Shown here one piece after another: positions 11,840 to 21,842 of a stretch of 64,000 nt of DNA (the stretch's first letter is position 1; each line of letters starts with the position of its first letter). The DNA is from Siphonodentalium dalli. Taxonomy: Eukaryota; Mollusca; Scaphopoda; Gadilida; Siphonodentaliidae. The position numbers were made by a program, and so were the translations under genes. The stretch lies in NCBI GenBank assembly GCA_032622095.1, contig CP136066.1, positions 99,903,319-99,967,318 of the forward strand, given 5' to 3'. A model generated the notes under the pieces. It saw nothing but the letters and a program-made list of their open reading frames with translations. It searched no databases and was not told the origin of the DNA.

Positions 11840-12014
11840 ACAGATGTGGAGTGCCAAAGAGATGGCTGAAATTATAATTCTCTTTAAAGAAAATCTCGAG
11901 ACATCCATAACTCCTGGACAAAAAGAATGTTTGAAAGCGATGACGATAAGTGAAAAACAACATGGACACATTTATAAACGACCCAACTGGGAGACAATAA
12001 AGGAAAAAGTGTAG
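11840..12014 (+). CDS. Terminal exon, Trp-containing C-terminal domain
   Basis: The acceptor TTTTATCAG/A gives the phase required by the previous exon. The frame reads QMWSAKEMAEIIILFKE, then ...SITPGQKECLKAM... and RPNWETIKEKV before TAG. In the family this C-terminal domain has the pattern W....E...hh..F......P....C....., then R.W..hK..V. It may be a Myb-like DNA-binding fold, but that is an inference. An alternative acceptor ten bases upstream would break the phase. A partial copy lies about 1 kb downstream. Confidence 0.65.
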
Positions 12015-12154
12015 AACGAAATAAAAAAGATATGAAATTAATGTTAACAAATGGCTGAAATAATGTTGCATTATCAGATTGCTCCTTTTATCATTCCTAT
12101 TTTCTATTTGAAGTGGAGTTTCAAAGAGTTGACTGAAATTAAAATTCTCTTTAA

Positions 12155-12928
12155 CTGGTTCAGTGCTGAAAGCCCATATCTGGACCCTATGTGAAAGTGC
12201 TGGAAGCCCAGATATGGGCTTTGGCAATGACTCTGTCTTGTTTAGTCAACTCTTGTTTAGTTTAATAATTTAAATAGCGTTTGTCAGGTAATATTTCAAA
12301 AATATTGTTACATATATAATTAAATTGGGACATTGTGAAGTTCTAATGGATGCCGACCAATAAAATTGTCAGAAAAGGTACTTATATCGCGAAAAGTTTG
12401 AGAAAAATTACAAATGTTTTGCCATAAGGGCGGCCGGCAGCCAAGCTCATAACCATAACCTAATCAGAAATCCAGGCTCATATCGATAACCTACTTTGAA
12501 AAACAGACAACCAGGCTATTAACCATAGCCTAATGAGACATACATGCCCATAACCATTGCCTAATGAGACATCCAGACTCATAATCATTGCCTAATGAGA
12601 CATCCAGACCCATAACCATAGTCTAATGAGACACCAAATCTCATAACCATAGCCTAATGAGACATCCAGGCCCGTAGGCATAGCCATAGCCTAATGAGAC
12701 ATCCAGACTCATAACCATAGCCTATTGAGACACCCAAGCTCATAACCATAGCCTAGTGAGACATCCAGGCTCACAACATAATTACAAATGCATATATTTC
12801 GGGGTCAAATTTGAGAAAAGAGTGCAAATTATCAACTCCGAGCATAAAATTCAATAATTATTTTCTGTTTGTTGAAATATATATACGCATTTTATTACGT
12901 ATATGTAGGATATTTTGCAGCGAACCAG
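12155..12928. mobile_element. 774-bp TTAA-flanked non-autonomous DNA transposon
   Basis: The ends are CTGGTTCAGTGC and the inverted CTGGTTCGCTGC. The element is flanked by TTAA on both sides (12151-12154 and 12929-12932), while the related exon at 11840 has a single TTAA. A TTAA duplication is typical of piggyBac and Kolobok families; the ends do not settle which. No transposase. A minisatellite fills its middle. Confidence 0.8.
12438..12778 (+). repeat. ~32-bp minisatellite
   Basis: About ten imperfect units of the type CATAACCATAGCCTAATGAG, then ACATCCAGGCT. The central units are the most uniform and the edges the most degenerate. It lies wholly inside the TTAA element. Confidence 0.92.
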
Positions 12929-13053
12929 TTAAAGAAAATCTCGAGACATCCATAACTCCTGGACAAAAAGAATGTTTGAAAGCGATGAAAATAAGTGAAA
13001 AACAACATGGACACATTTATAAATGACCTAACTGGGAGACAATAAAGAAAAAA

Positions 13054-13500
13054 GTTGCCTGATATTGATTAGCAGTTTATGGGGAGGGTGATATAAGTAA
13101 AGAAAACACATGTATAAATGACAACTGACAGATGTTAAGATGCTTGGCTTAACTGTATTCAGCAGGGTGTGTATTGCTTGAAAATATTTTATTAGCGGTT
13201 ATTTTCAGCGCAATGTAATTGGTTAGCAGTTGCTTGATATTGATTAGCAATTTATGGGGAGGGTGATTTAAGGAAATAAAACACATGTATAAATGACAAC
13301 TGACCTATGTTGAGCAAGATGCTTAGTTTAATTTGCAGGGTGTGTATTGTTTGAAAATATTTTATTAGCAGTTATTTTCAGCCCAAGGTAATTGGTTAGC
13401 AGTTGCCTGATATTGAATAGCAGTTTATGGGGAGGGTGATTTAAGTAAAGAAAACAGATGTATAAATGACAACTGACAGATGTTGAGCAAGTACATGTAA
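13054..13500 (+). repeat. ~175-bp tandem repeat, three units
   Basis: Units start near 13054, 13225 and 13403 with TTGCCTGATATTGATTAGCA, then GTTTATGGGGAGGGTGAT. They share AAAACACATGTATAAATGAC and GTGTGTATTG.TTGAAAATAT. The first unit starts immediately after the exon-derived sequence. Confidence 0.85.
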
Positions 13501-13816
13501 TGTACATTCAACAATACGCAAAATAAACATAAACAACTGTTTAATATTGAATAATTGAATTTGATTATCTTTGTCATTGTTTATTTATGAACTCATCACT
13601 ACTGTCATTCATTAATAAACTTGTATCACCATGCTGCGTGTTGTTTCTTTGTTCTTGGCCCATATGGCTTCACATTTGGATGCCTCCATTTAGAGAAAAT
13701 AAATTCGACAACAATGGATCTGGCATGTTTTTGTATAAGATCCATGCGACTACAAAGCGGTGAATGACGCAAATCAGATAATGTATATATGTAACAATAG
13801 GTTGATGACATAGACA

Positions 13817-13974
13817 GTACACAACGCGCATCTTAATCGAGACTCTTTTATCGAATGAGTTTCGGATGGCGCAAGGATATATTTCGCGAAAGCGTAACTC
13901 GAGCGAAATATAACTTTGCGCCGTCCACAACGAATTCGATAAAAGATTCGAGATTATGATGCAAGTTGTGTTCT
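13817..13974. mobile_element. Hairpin MITE
   Basis: An inverted repeat of about 75-bp arms, with ACAACGCGCATCTTAATCGA at one side and TCGAGATTATGATGCAAGTT at the other, and a centre of TTTCGCGAAAGCG..CGCTCGAG type near 13885-13905. The body includes GAATTCGATAAAAGATTCGA opposite GACTCTTTTATCGAATGAG. No target duplication could be fixed. Confidence 0.7.
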
Positions 13975-14099
13975 GTATTTATTCTACACCGTTCAGTCAG
14001 ATAAGTTCAATCCACGAATGTCACCTCCATTGTTACTATAGCTACCTTTATTGTGATTAAATCTGACAAATAACCAGTAATTATGGGGGGGGGGGTTCA

Positions 14100-14720
14100 C
14101 CAGAAGCGGATGATCGACGTAATGTACGTCATCTTTCTTGTCGTTAACGTCAACAAGAATAGTTCCGGCTTGTATTCCACTAGAGGTATACACTAATATG
14201 TATTCAATGGCTGTGATTCCGTTGAATATATGTGCCTCACGTAAATGGGCGTGGAATAAAATTTAGGTAATTACTTCTGTCCGCCGCTGACCAGTTGCAT
14301 GGTTTGTTATTGTTGACAATTTCAGCCAGTTCGTAACTTTATCTGTAGATTGAGTATGGATACGAGATTTACGAGATAGCACCGGTTTCAATAGACTGGT
14401 TCCCATAAAAAACTTTATTATATACCAGTCAGGATCAATTGTTCATTTTCCACTCAACCAAGTACCCATTTTACGTTTGGGTGCGACAAGATAAGTGCGG
14501 ACTTAGAATATTATCCAATGATTCTACACAGCTTGCTGATTAGTTATTGGCTGCTAGTAGTGGGTCACCCAAGCAAGTACTAACCACTCTCAAATTTTGC
14601 TTAACGTCATGCTGATCTGACGAATACTGAAGCACAGCTGGCATCCTTTAAATATATCATGCAATGGATTGTCCATAGACAATGTTACAAATCTGTCCAT
14701 GGAAGGTTGGTTCAGTACAC
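14100..14720. other. No recognised feature
   Basis: Apart from a run of 12 G at 14085-14096 just before it, I see no gene or structured repeat in this stretch. Confidence 0.4.
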
Positions 14721-14723
14721 AAC

Positions 14724-15100
14724 AATGATCAGATTACCCAACAAAGGTTCTTGGACACATCCAGACACATACTCATTAACTGACCTTTTGTAAGAACTGT
14801 TTTTAAGTAACCAAGGTTTTTTTTGGACTACCTAACAAATGTTCAAATGTAGGTGATCAGATTACCCAACAAAGGTTCTTGGACACATCCAAATACCAAA
14901 TGGTTTAAAGTAACCAACAGTGTTAATCAGACTACCCAATAAATGCTCAATCGTATGTTGTCCGGACAACAACCCATCAAGTGTGCTATTGTAAGAAATT
15001 CAAATGGACTAATACCCAATAAAACCTGGACGGACACATACCCAATAACTGACCTTTCGTAAGAACTGTTTTAAGTACCCAACAGTAAGTAACCAACATG
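14724..15100 (+). repeat. Degenerate ~130-bp tandem units (ACCCAACAAAGG)
   Basis: The phrase GATCAGATTACCCAACAAAG, then GTTCTTGGACACATCCA, occurs at 14729 and 14854. Weaker versions follow at 14930 and 15010, together with repeats of TAAGAACTGTTTTAAGTA and GTAACCAAC. Confidence 0.65.
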
Positions 15101-15109
15101 TTTTCGTGA

Positions 15110-16590
15110 AACTTGGCACATACATCAACCACCATGGAAACCTGTGCACCTGCGATTATGACGTCTGTCGGACTTTTTTTGGTGGAGTTATCCCCCCTTT
15201 TTCGACTTAGAATTTTTTTTGCAACATGCACAATTTTGTCCAAGCTTTTATTCCTACATTTATAGGTCAATGTTTTTTAATCTTGGCACTGATATTTAGT
15301 ACCATGGGAACCTGTGCACCTGTGATTATGACATCTGTCCGACATTTTTTGGTGGAGTTATCCCCATTTTTCGACTTATAATTTTTTTGCAACATCCATA
15401 ATTTTGTCGAAGCTTTTATTCCTACATGTACAGGTCAATAGGTTTAAGATTAGGGTTAGGGTTGTGCGCCTGCAATGGGAACTGTTAGTTTATTATTTTA
15501 ACTAAATGTTTACTGACATGTGAAACATCTTAGTATTTTAAAAAACACGGGGGGTATCCTTAGTCCCATTGGGACAGTCACACCTCTAGTTGTTGATTGT
15601 TATTCAACACCATCTCCCAAAGTTAAACCTGGAAGGGAAACTTTCATGCAAAGCAGGAACATCAGTCGGTTTTGGCGCTCTACTGGGTCATCAGCTGAAA
15701 TAATTATAATAGGCCTTTGACCGTGATGAGTCAGTTTGCATAACACTCATTACATGTAATACAAATGATTAAGAACATGATAATCTGAGAAAGGACCACA
15801 ATATTATCCTCTGAGATACCGGATAAAAAGGAACTTTTTTGATAGTCTGTTACCTCAGTAGGGTTTGACCACTACTGGATCGTCAGCTGAAAATTCGTAC
15901 TTGGCCTCCGAGATAGATACTCATGTGCTGCCTATCTACAGCAACTGTTTGATGCTTATGTCACTACATCAAACTGATATGGTGAGACTCGGCCACTACA
16001 ACCATTTGAAGAATTCAAAAACTAGAGATGTGACTGTCCCAATGGGACTACGGATACCCCCCTGTTTTTAAAATACTAAGATGTTTCACATGTCAGTGAA
16101 CATTTAGTTAAAATATTAAAATAACAGTTCCCATTGCAGGTGTACAACCATAACCCTAATCTTAAACATATTGACCGATAAATGTAGCAATAAAGCTTGG
16201 ACAAAATTATGCATGTTGCGAAAATATTTCTAAGTAGAAAAAGGAGGATAACTCCACCAAAAAATGTCAGACAGACGTCATAATCGCAGGTGCACAAGAT
16301 CCCACGGTACTAAATATATGTGCCACGTTTTAAAACAATTGACCTAAAAATGTAGGAATAAAAGCTCAGACAAAAGTATACATGTTGCGAAAGGGGGATA
16401 CTCCACCAAAAAGGTCCGACAGACGTCATAATCGCAGGTGCACAGGTTCCCATGGTGGTTGATGTTTGTGCCAAATTTCAAGGAAATTGATCAAAAAACG
16501 ACTGAGAACAACTACGGACAAATTTGTGTCCATGGACGGACGGACAAGCTGACTCCAGTATACCCCCTAACTTCGTTGCGGGGTGTATAA
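15110..16590. repeat. Large inverted repeat, arms ~470 bp
   Basis: The left arm (15110-15595) runs from CGTGAAACTTGGCACA through two tandem sub-units (CCTGTGCACCTG.GATTATGAC, then TTTTTGGTGGAGTTATCC) to GGTATCCTTAGTCCCATTGG, then GACAGTCACACCTCTAG. The right arm (16021-16500) is its inverted counterpart, and the outer right end adds AGTATACCCCCTAACTTCG, then TTGCGGGG. The spacer is ~430 bp. Related single arms occur at 18390-18950, 48360-48935 and 38990-39690. This is a dispersed non-coding family; a two-arm copy like this could fold as a whole. Confidence 0.8.
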
Positions 16591-16599
16591 TTATTCAAA

Positions 16600-17780
16600 A
16601 CAGACAACATCGGCTGTGCCATTTCGTAAAACAAAAAGTATAACTATATAGGAATATAAGCAAACAGTTATCCATTTGCCTTGAACAAATCACCAATATA
16701 CAAACAAGAATGATTTCGCCAAAAAAACACTACCTGTTTTATTTATATGAAAGAATGGTGTGACGTGCTGGCAATTTTGACTGTTTACTGAAATACCGGG
16801 TACAAGCGGTGATCAAGTTTATTTGGCATGAGCCACAGCAGTGTTTCAAATAACCAAATTGGACAGAAATAACTTGTAATTTGTTTGAAAAAGTCAGCAA
16901 TCAAGAATGGATGATGACATGTTGGTCAGGCCAGAATAGAATAATCAGGAACACGGAAATTCAAGTAACATCTGACGTCCAGGGATGTTAATCTGAAAGA
17001 TTGTTTTATATAGAAATAGGTTAAAGCGACTCAAAATCTTCGTGTATACCTACTAATGTATCATGCCTTGTGATAAAAATATGACGATAAAGCACGAAAC
17101 ACTAATAGACAGATTATACACTTTTTAAGGACTTGCCAAAGCCATAAAAATATTTTCAATTTGTCCACAAAAGGATGCAAACATTATTTCTACCATATAT
17201 AGAAAGGATTCACACAGAATGCTTTTTATTGTTCCAAGTTGAAGAAAAGAAGGGATCGGTTTTTTTTTCGTCTGATATAATAATGAACAATATGTAAATG
17301 CTGAAGATATGAGTCACTATAGTGACAATGCATTAAATAAAGTATTGCAAAGCCATTTGGCAGATGGTCTCGTATCTTTCTTGGAAACGGTTTCGCATGT
17401 TGTGTGAAACTATTCTCTACACGGTCTGCAGTCGATCTTGTCAGAACTCCGATTCATTGTATGATATCCTGTAATGGCAGTAGATCGGGATAGGCAACAT
17501 ATCTTCGAGTACGGAAATGTTATTATCCCTTGTTGAAAACAGGCTGTTATGTGGTTTCTGAAGTTAGAACTGTTAAAACAACTTTTTTTCTTCGCATTTT
17601 GCTTGTGAAATAAGTGCGTAGCATACACCGCGACATATAACGCGGAATTAGAAATGTTACATTTCCGGTGCACATCTTTAAAAAAAAAGTAATAGTGTAT
17701 GAATTTGTTAAAATTTATTTTGCTTAATTAGTATAGTTTTTATGATTCCTTTCCTGAGAGTTCCCAAAGTGGAGGCACGA
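16600..17780. other. No recognised feature
   Basis: AT-rich sequence. The 87-codon minus-strand open frame at 17410-17673 shows no family pattern or splice border that I recognise. Confidence 0.35.
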
Positions 17781-17797
17781 GCCCACTGGTCACTCAC

Positions 17798-18382
17798 CGA
17801 TATTTCCACAAATTCATCTACATTGACATTAATATCTGGAAATTTTGACTCGAGCATGGATTTACATATATACAATATTTTGGCATTGATCAGATGACCG
17901 GAGGATTTCTTTTCTCCATGTGTGAGAATGTGGTTGTTGATTCAAGGAGAATCTCACTGCTGAAATCTGTCACATTTTCCCGACTTTTAGCTGCGTCTTC
18001 TCGCTCATCAAAACATCCACGACCTGTTCAACTTAATCTAAATATTCTACCTTCTCTGCATCCTCTCTGTAATCCAGACAGTCTAAAAATACCTCACATG
18101 GGACGTTTATCGGCACTGGGCTGGTTGTTGCTTCGGTGTAGCAATTATCCTCCTTATTTTTTATGGTGAGCTTTTCATGCTTATTTCTTTTCTGAGCTTT
18201 CGGCATTCTCCATACATATAACTGTTTCTTGTTCTTGTCTCATTTATTCTTGGTGCTAGTAGCAGGCCATCTTTTTGGGCGCACTTATCTCCGAGGGTGA
18301 TGAAGTAGATGGCTTGAATGTTACGGTTTGCCTCTTTCAGTGCATCCTTATCTTCAATTATATATGTTAAATCTTGTGTCAT
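17798..18382 (-). pseudogene. Broken minus-strand coding sequence, unknown family
   Basis: Reading leftward, the peptide DKDALKEANRNIQAIYFITL, then GDKCAQKDGLLLAPRIN, is open at 18382-18161. A separate stretch reads DEREDAAKSRENVTDFSSEI, then LLESTTTFSHMEKRNPP. After a shift comes HLINAKILYICKSMLES, then KFPDINVNVDEFVEIS, ending at a good GTGAGT donor (17796-17797). The residue make-up looks like real protein, but stops and frame changes separate the parts. The first part extends into the duplicated block and recurs, more decayed, at 48236-48350. Family unknown. Confidence 0.4.
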
Positions 18383-18389
18383 ACACCCG

Positions 18390-18950
18390 CAACAAAATCA
18401 TGGGGGTATACTGGAATTCGCTTGTCCATCCGTCCATGTACATATTTGTCCGGAGTTTTTCTCCATCATTTTAAATCATTTTCCGTGAAACTTGGCAGAC
18501 ATCAACTACCATGGGAACCTGCGCACCTGCCATTTTATGTCGGTCAGACTTATTTTCGCAGTTTTTGGCCTTCTAGACTTATTGTATCAGTAATATTTGT
18601 TTACCAATTATTTGCTGTGAAGATGATCTCTCATTTTAACTATATCCTAAGTTAACTAAGTATTTTACTGTTGATATCTAACCTACCACCAGATCATGTC
18701 TGTTGAATGCATGTCACCTATATTTCCATAACTGACTGACATGAAAAACCCTCTGACTACCATGTCATGTTATCCTTGCTACAATCTGGAATGCAGGTCC
18801 GTCCGTGGACAAGCTTTGTCCGGAGTTTTGCTCAGTCATTTCTGAATTGTGCACCTGCAATGGGAATCTGTTATTTTATTATTTTAACTTAATGCTTACT
18901 GACATGTAAAACATCTTGGTATCCTTAGTCCCATTGGGACAGTCAGACCT
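18390..18950 (+). repeat. CCCCCGCAACAAAATC dispersed repeat
   Basis: The left end ACCCGCAACAAAATCATGGG, then GGTATACTGG, forms an imperfect palindrome. The right end is GGTATCCTTAGTCCCATTGG, then GACAGTCAGACCTCTAG. It is the same family as the arms of the 15.1-16.6 kb inverted repeat and is present again at 48360-48935 in the second duplicated block. Confidence 0.8.
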
Positions 18951-19465
18951 CTAGTTATTTTTAATTCTTCCCACAACCTACCCACATTGATCGAATATGG
19001 CTCATTTACATTCTAATTTCCTCTAAAACCGTTTCAACTGATGCAACCACTTCAATTGCTCCTCCACTCAACACTTCGTCGCCAGTTGATTCTTCGTTCA
19101 TTGTTGCTGATGGGTTATGTGTTGCTGGGTGGCACATGTTATTCAGTTGGAACTAGGGCGAGCTTATGTATTCTGCTCCTGCAATGCGTGGAATGCCAGG
19201 TGTACCAGCCATCTCTGTATCCGCTGCCTGGACCAAAATACAAGATTCCTTAACACCGCCTTAATAAAATATTTTCATTTACAACATTGATATTACTTCC
19301 GTGTAACACACACAAATTACATGATATATCACGTGATCGATAGCTTGGATAACTTCGCAGCTGGAGACATCACAGCGTCTGCTTTCATATTGCTTGGACG
19401 TAACTTTCAACGACCTATGAAAATAACGTTGGGACTGGATGATAAATCTTCTTTAAGACAAGGAA

Positions 19466-19775
19466 TTGGTGTTGATTTTGTTGCATGTATTGTCTCAGCA
19501 AAATTACAGTGCTTCGCAAAGTATGGCAGTTATTGGTCACAAGTCCGTGTCATCCCTAGCGGTATATCAACGTGTATATCTGACGAAGGATGGAGATGGG
19601 CCGGCCAATAGCCGCCAAATTGATCCCAAATGGACCCCCGATCACAAGTTCTAATCATACAGTCAGTGTGAACCCAGATAATGAAATCGCTGGCGCAACG
19701 CTAAATGCAAACAACACATTGGGAAGTGGAATGAACCGATGTGTGAACGGATGGCGAAACGACAGCGAATACTGA
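19466..19775 (+). pseudogene. Tyrosine-recombinase C-terminal fragment
   Basis: The frame at 19466-19654 reads LSQQNYSASQSMAVIGHKSV, then SSLAVYQRV. This is the classic end of a phage-integrase-type tyrosine recombinase: the His of GHKS and the nucleophile Tyr in AVYQR with the usual spacing. Upstream, the HxxR box is not found in frame. After YQRV the expected continuation (MEMGRPIAAKLIPNGPPI) lies in another frame from 19590. It is therefore a broken remnant of a Crypton/DIRS-like or domesticated recombinase, distinct from the two other recombinase loci in the window. Copy 2 (49455-49700) has a further one-base deletion. Confidence 0.7.
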
Positions 19776-19830
19776 CAAATGTATGTTCATAATCCAGTAT
19801 TTCATCATAATACACATGCAATCCATTAAT

Positions 19831-19980
19831 CTAATCATGACAATGGCACTAGACCAGAAAAGTGCATCAATGTCATCATCCAAAAACAAGTGCACTGGTA
19901 ACTTCAACATAGCAAGTTTCTTGAAAGAACTATTTGAGGAAGAGCTCACAATCCCGGCGAATGTATCATTGGACAAGTAA
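19831..19980 (+). CDS. Short ORF after the recombinase fragment
   Basis: An open frame reads MALDQKSASMSSSKNKCTGN, then FNIASFLKELFEEELTIPAN, before TAA. It is preserved in copy 2 (49791-49940) with three amino-acid changes (K to N, L to M, N to I). The residue make-up looks protein-like. It could be a further exon or 3' segment of the same mobile-element gene. Function unknown. Confidence 0.4.
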   Translation, partial: LIMTMALDQKSASMSSSKNKCTGNFNIASFLKELFEEELTIPANVSLDK

Positions 19981-20333
19981 ACATAATTCTGAAAAACTTA
20001 CTCAGGAAAACATCGCCGTCACCGAAAGCAAGAATTCTATTGGATAGTGGACACTTTTGTCATTGAGTGTGTTATTAATAGAATTAAAATTCCTGTTGCT
20101 CAAATGCGCCCAATTCAACCACCCGTCTCGACGGGGCATGCTAGTAGTACAACGTAATCCGAATCGCACGCTTAAATCTTTACGCGAATGACGTCAACTA
20201 TCGCCCAACATACAAATTGGCTCGGAAAAATGATCACATTACGGTTGCTATGGAAATGATGGTAAATTGGGAAAAAAATCGTTATCTTCGGGAACATACC
20301 GAATGTATCTGAATGTCTTTTTGAACAGACATT

Positions 20334-20464
20334 CAAAATCTACATCCAAGTATTAAATCTCCATATACCCCCGATGTTGCAGAAGATAACTAATGAACAT
20401 AAAAATCGATATCCAAGTATTAAATCTCCAAACACCCCCGATGTTACTGAATATAACTAATGAA
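20334..20464 (+). repeat. 65-bp tandem pair
   Basis: Two units of CATCCAAGTATTAAATCTCC, then (A)(T/A)A.ACCCCCGATGTT, lie head to tail. The pair is also present in copy 2 at 50293-50428, so it predates the duplication. Confidence 0.85.
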
Positions 20465-20659
20465 CATAATCTCGCGCAAATACGCACATAATCGACATAT
20501 AATGTGAAATAGATACATAATGTGATTATTTGATTATAATGGATTCATACCCGTTATTTAGTTTTATGTCGCGGGCCAAAGTGAAAACTCATGTTAAAGA
20601 GCGAACACATGAAAAGTCTTGAGTTGGCTTACTTGTGTCATTGTCCGCACATAATCTGC

Positions 20660-20662
20660 TTA
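20660..20662 (+). other. Empty target site TTA for the 11.7-kb element
   Basis: CTGC-TTA-TGATCGTCTC here is the uninterrupted version of the site occupied in copy 2, where TTA is present at both ends of the insertion (50630-50632 and 62330-62332). Confidence 0.85.
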
Positions 20663-21033
20663 TGATCGTCTCATTAGGAGTCGATAATGTGACTATAACG
20701 CTACAAGGTACAGTGCTTTCTGTTAGGAGATTATATAACTGATTAGTTTCTTATTGTCGTGTGAAATATATCAAAGACTATCATAATTGATCAACGAAAT
20801 GATACCCATCATGGTACACTAAATTAGTGGTTTCAAATGGTTCACAATATACTGGTATACATTCATTCTTTGAACTAATCCCATTCATGGACTATAAACT
20901 AGATATGCACGCACCCAATCTGCGTGGGTTTTATTTATCCTAAAAACCCCTACATCACGATACACTAAAGTAGTGGTTTCAAATATATAGATATGGACGC
21001 ACCCAATCTGCGCTGGGTTTCTTTCATTCTACT

Positions 21034-21216
21034 TTCAACCCGGAGTATGTCATGGATACAAGTTACGTCAAGACAGTTCTCGATACATCAGACAAGATTG
21101 ATTCACGTTCATTGCTCTTAGCAGGGGAGATTCAGATGCTGGCTGGTAAATACAATGGTGTTGCACAAGTGAACGCCAATCTGAAGGCCATATTCGCTAT
21201 GGTTTGCCACTGTTGA
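21034..21216 (+). CDS. Conserved terminal coding exon, unknown protein
   Basis: The frame reads FNPEYVMDTSYVKTVLDTSD, then KIDSRSLLLAGEIQMLAG and KYNGVAQVNANLKAIFAMVC before TGA. Copy 2 (62713-62895) keeps it open with only four or so residue changes (P to R, R to S, N to S, H to P). A polyadenylation hexamer AATAAA lies 139 bp after the stop (21355-21360) but is lost in copy 2. No start or acceptor is certain: ATG at 21052 is possible, or this is the last exon of a longer gene. I do not recognise the family. Confidence 0.45.
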   Translation, partial: FNPEYVMDTSYVKTVLDTSDKIDSRSLLLAGEIQMLAGKYNGVAQVNANLKAIFAMVCHC

Positions 21217-21398
21217 AAACAATTAAATGACAATTTGGTCCAATGTGACCTTGTTTACGTTTCGACATTCGGCCCATATTTCTAGAATATTTCATCGACA
21301 TTCACGACAGGTGATCGATGTAGCGTGCCCACAATGTTGTGCAACTTTCAAGTAAATAAATGTACAGTTTTATTGAAACACATAAGAATGCCAGTTCC

Positions 21399-21776
21399 CA
21401 TAACTGAAAAGAGTTATTTTATTGAGAAATAGCTGTCATAGTGTTGTCGACAAGTTTGGTTTATTTGAGTAAAGCTCCGCCCATTACTCAGAAGCGGCAC
21501 CAATATATTTGTAAACGTACAACACGTGATCGTCGGTGTCAGACTGCCTTCAATCTGACATTTTTCTGTTTTTACCTTACACTGGGCTACATTATAGTTA
21601 TTGCAGCCATGTTGACCTCCAGTTATAACATATACAATATAATTTAACATATAACATCTGCTTTGTTCTGTTGAAAGCAATAATGACATGTAAACTGGAC
21701 CGATAAATACCAAAGAATATAATTTTGTTATTGAAAAATTAACTATTTATTTTTAGTGTCCCTCTCAATCATCGGA
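21399..21776 (+). repeat. 378-bp near-identical block shared by both duplicates
   Basis: It matches 63076-63453 with the same length and a single difference (A at 21452, C at 63129). Flanking parts of the duplication differ by roughly 5-10%. It has no convincing coding frame; it contains CTCCGCCCATTACTCAG and CACGTGATCG. Confidence 0.9.
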
Positions 21777-21842
21777 TATGTATGAAATAAATGCATATCA
21801 TATTCAATATCGAACAAAATAACATATTTCTTGTAGCACGTG

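Larger units (their letters stand above)
344..12014 (+). pseudogene. 3' half of a multi-exon tyrosine-recombinase-like gene
   Basis: Five separate exons can be read on the plus strand (344-462, 616-778, 2954-3026, 10385-10508, 11840-12014); earlier exons lie left of the window. Read together they follow a family I know from molluscs, cnidarians and fish: a degenerate tyrosine-recombinase core ending in an LRK box and an H...H..Y box, an acidic linker, then a terminal Trp-containing domain. Splice phases agree between exons 1-2, 3-4 and 4-5; the junction between exons 2 and 3 does not fit, so an exon may be missing or lost. Exon 2 is broken by a one-base shift in a run of six A. The introns are long and packed with repeats. 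The family function is unknown; its recombinase fold points to an origin in a Crypton- or DIRS-like mobile element. It is a pseudogene if the frameshift is real, otherwise an expressed gene. Confidence 0.62.
12105..13060 (+). pseudogene. Duplicated terminal exon split by a TTAA element
   Basis: 12105-12154 resembles the first third of the terminal exon (GAGATGGCTGAAATTATAAT becomes GAGTTGACTGAAATTAAAAT). 12929-13060 repeats the remainder almost exactly but has an in-frame TGA after HGHIYK. The two parts join perfectly at TTAA if 12155-12928 is removed. The copy has no acceptor that I can see and is a dead duplicate. Confidence 0.8.

Noticed and set aside
12438-12778. CRISPR-like array of ~32-bp repeats
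   Set aside because: Units lie head to tail without unique spacers and are degenerate; it is a minisatellite in a eukaryotic element.
15447-15463. TTAGGGTTAGGG resembling an interstitial telomere (also at 39531 and inverted at 16148)
   Set aside because: Only two units, and each sits at the same place in a dispersed repeat family, so it is part of that repeat.
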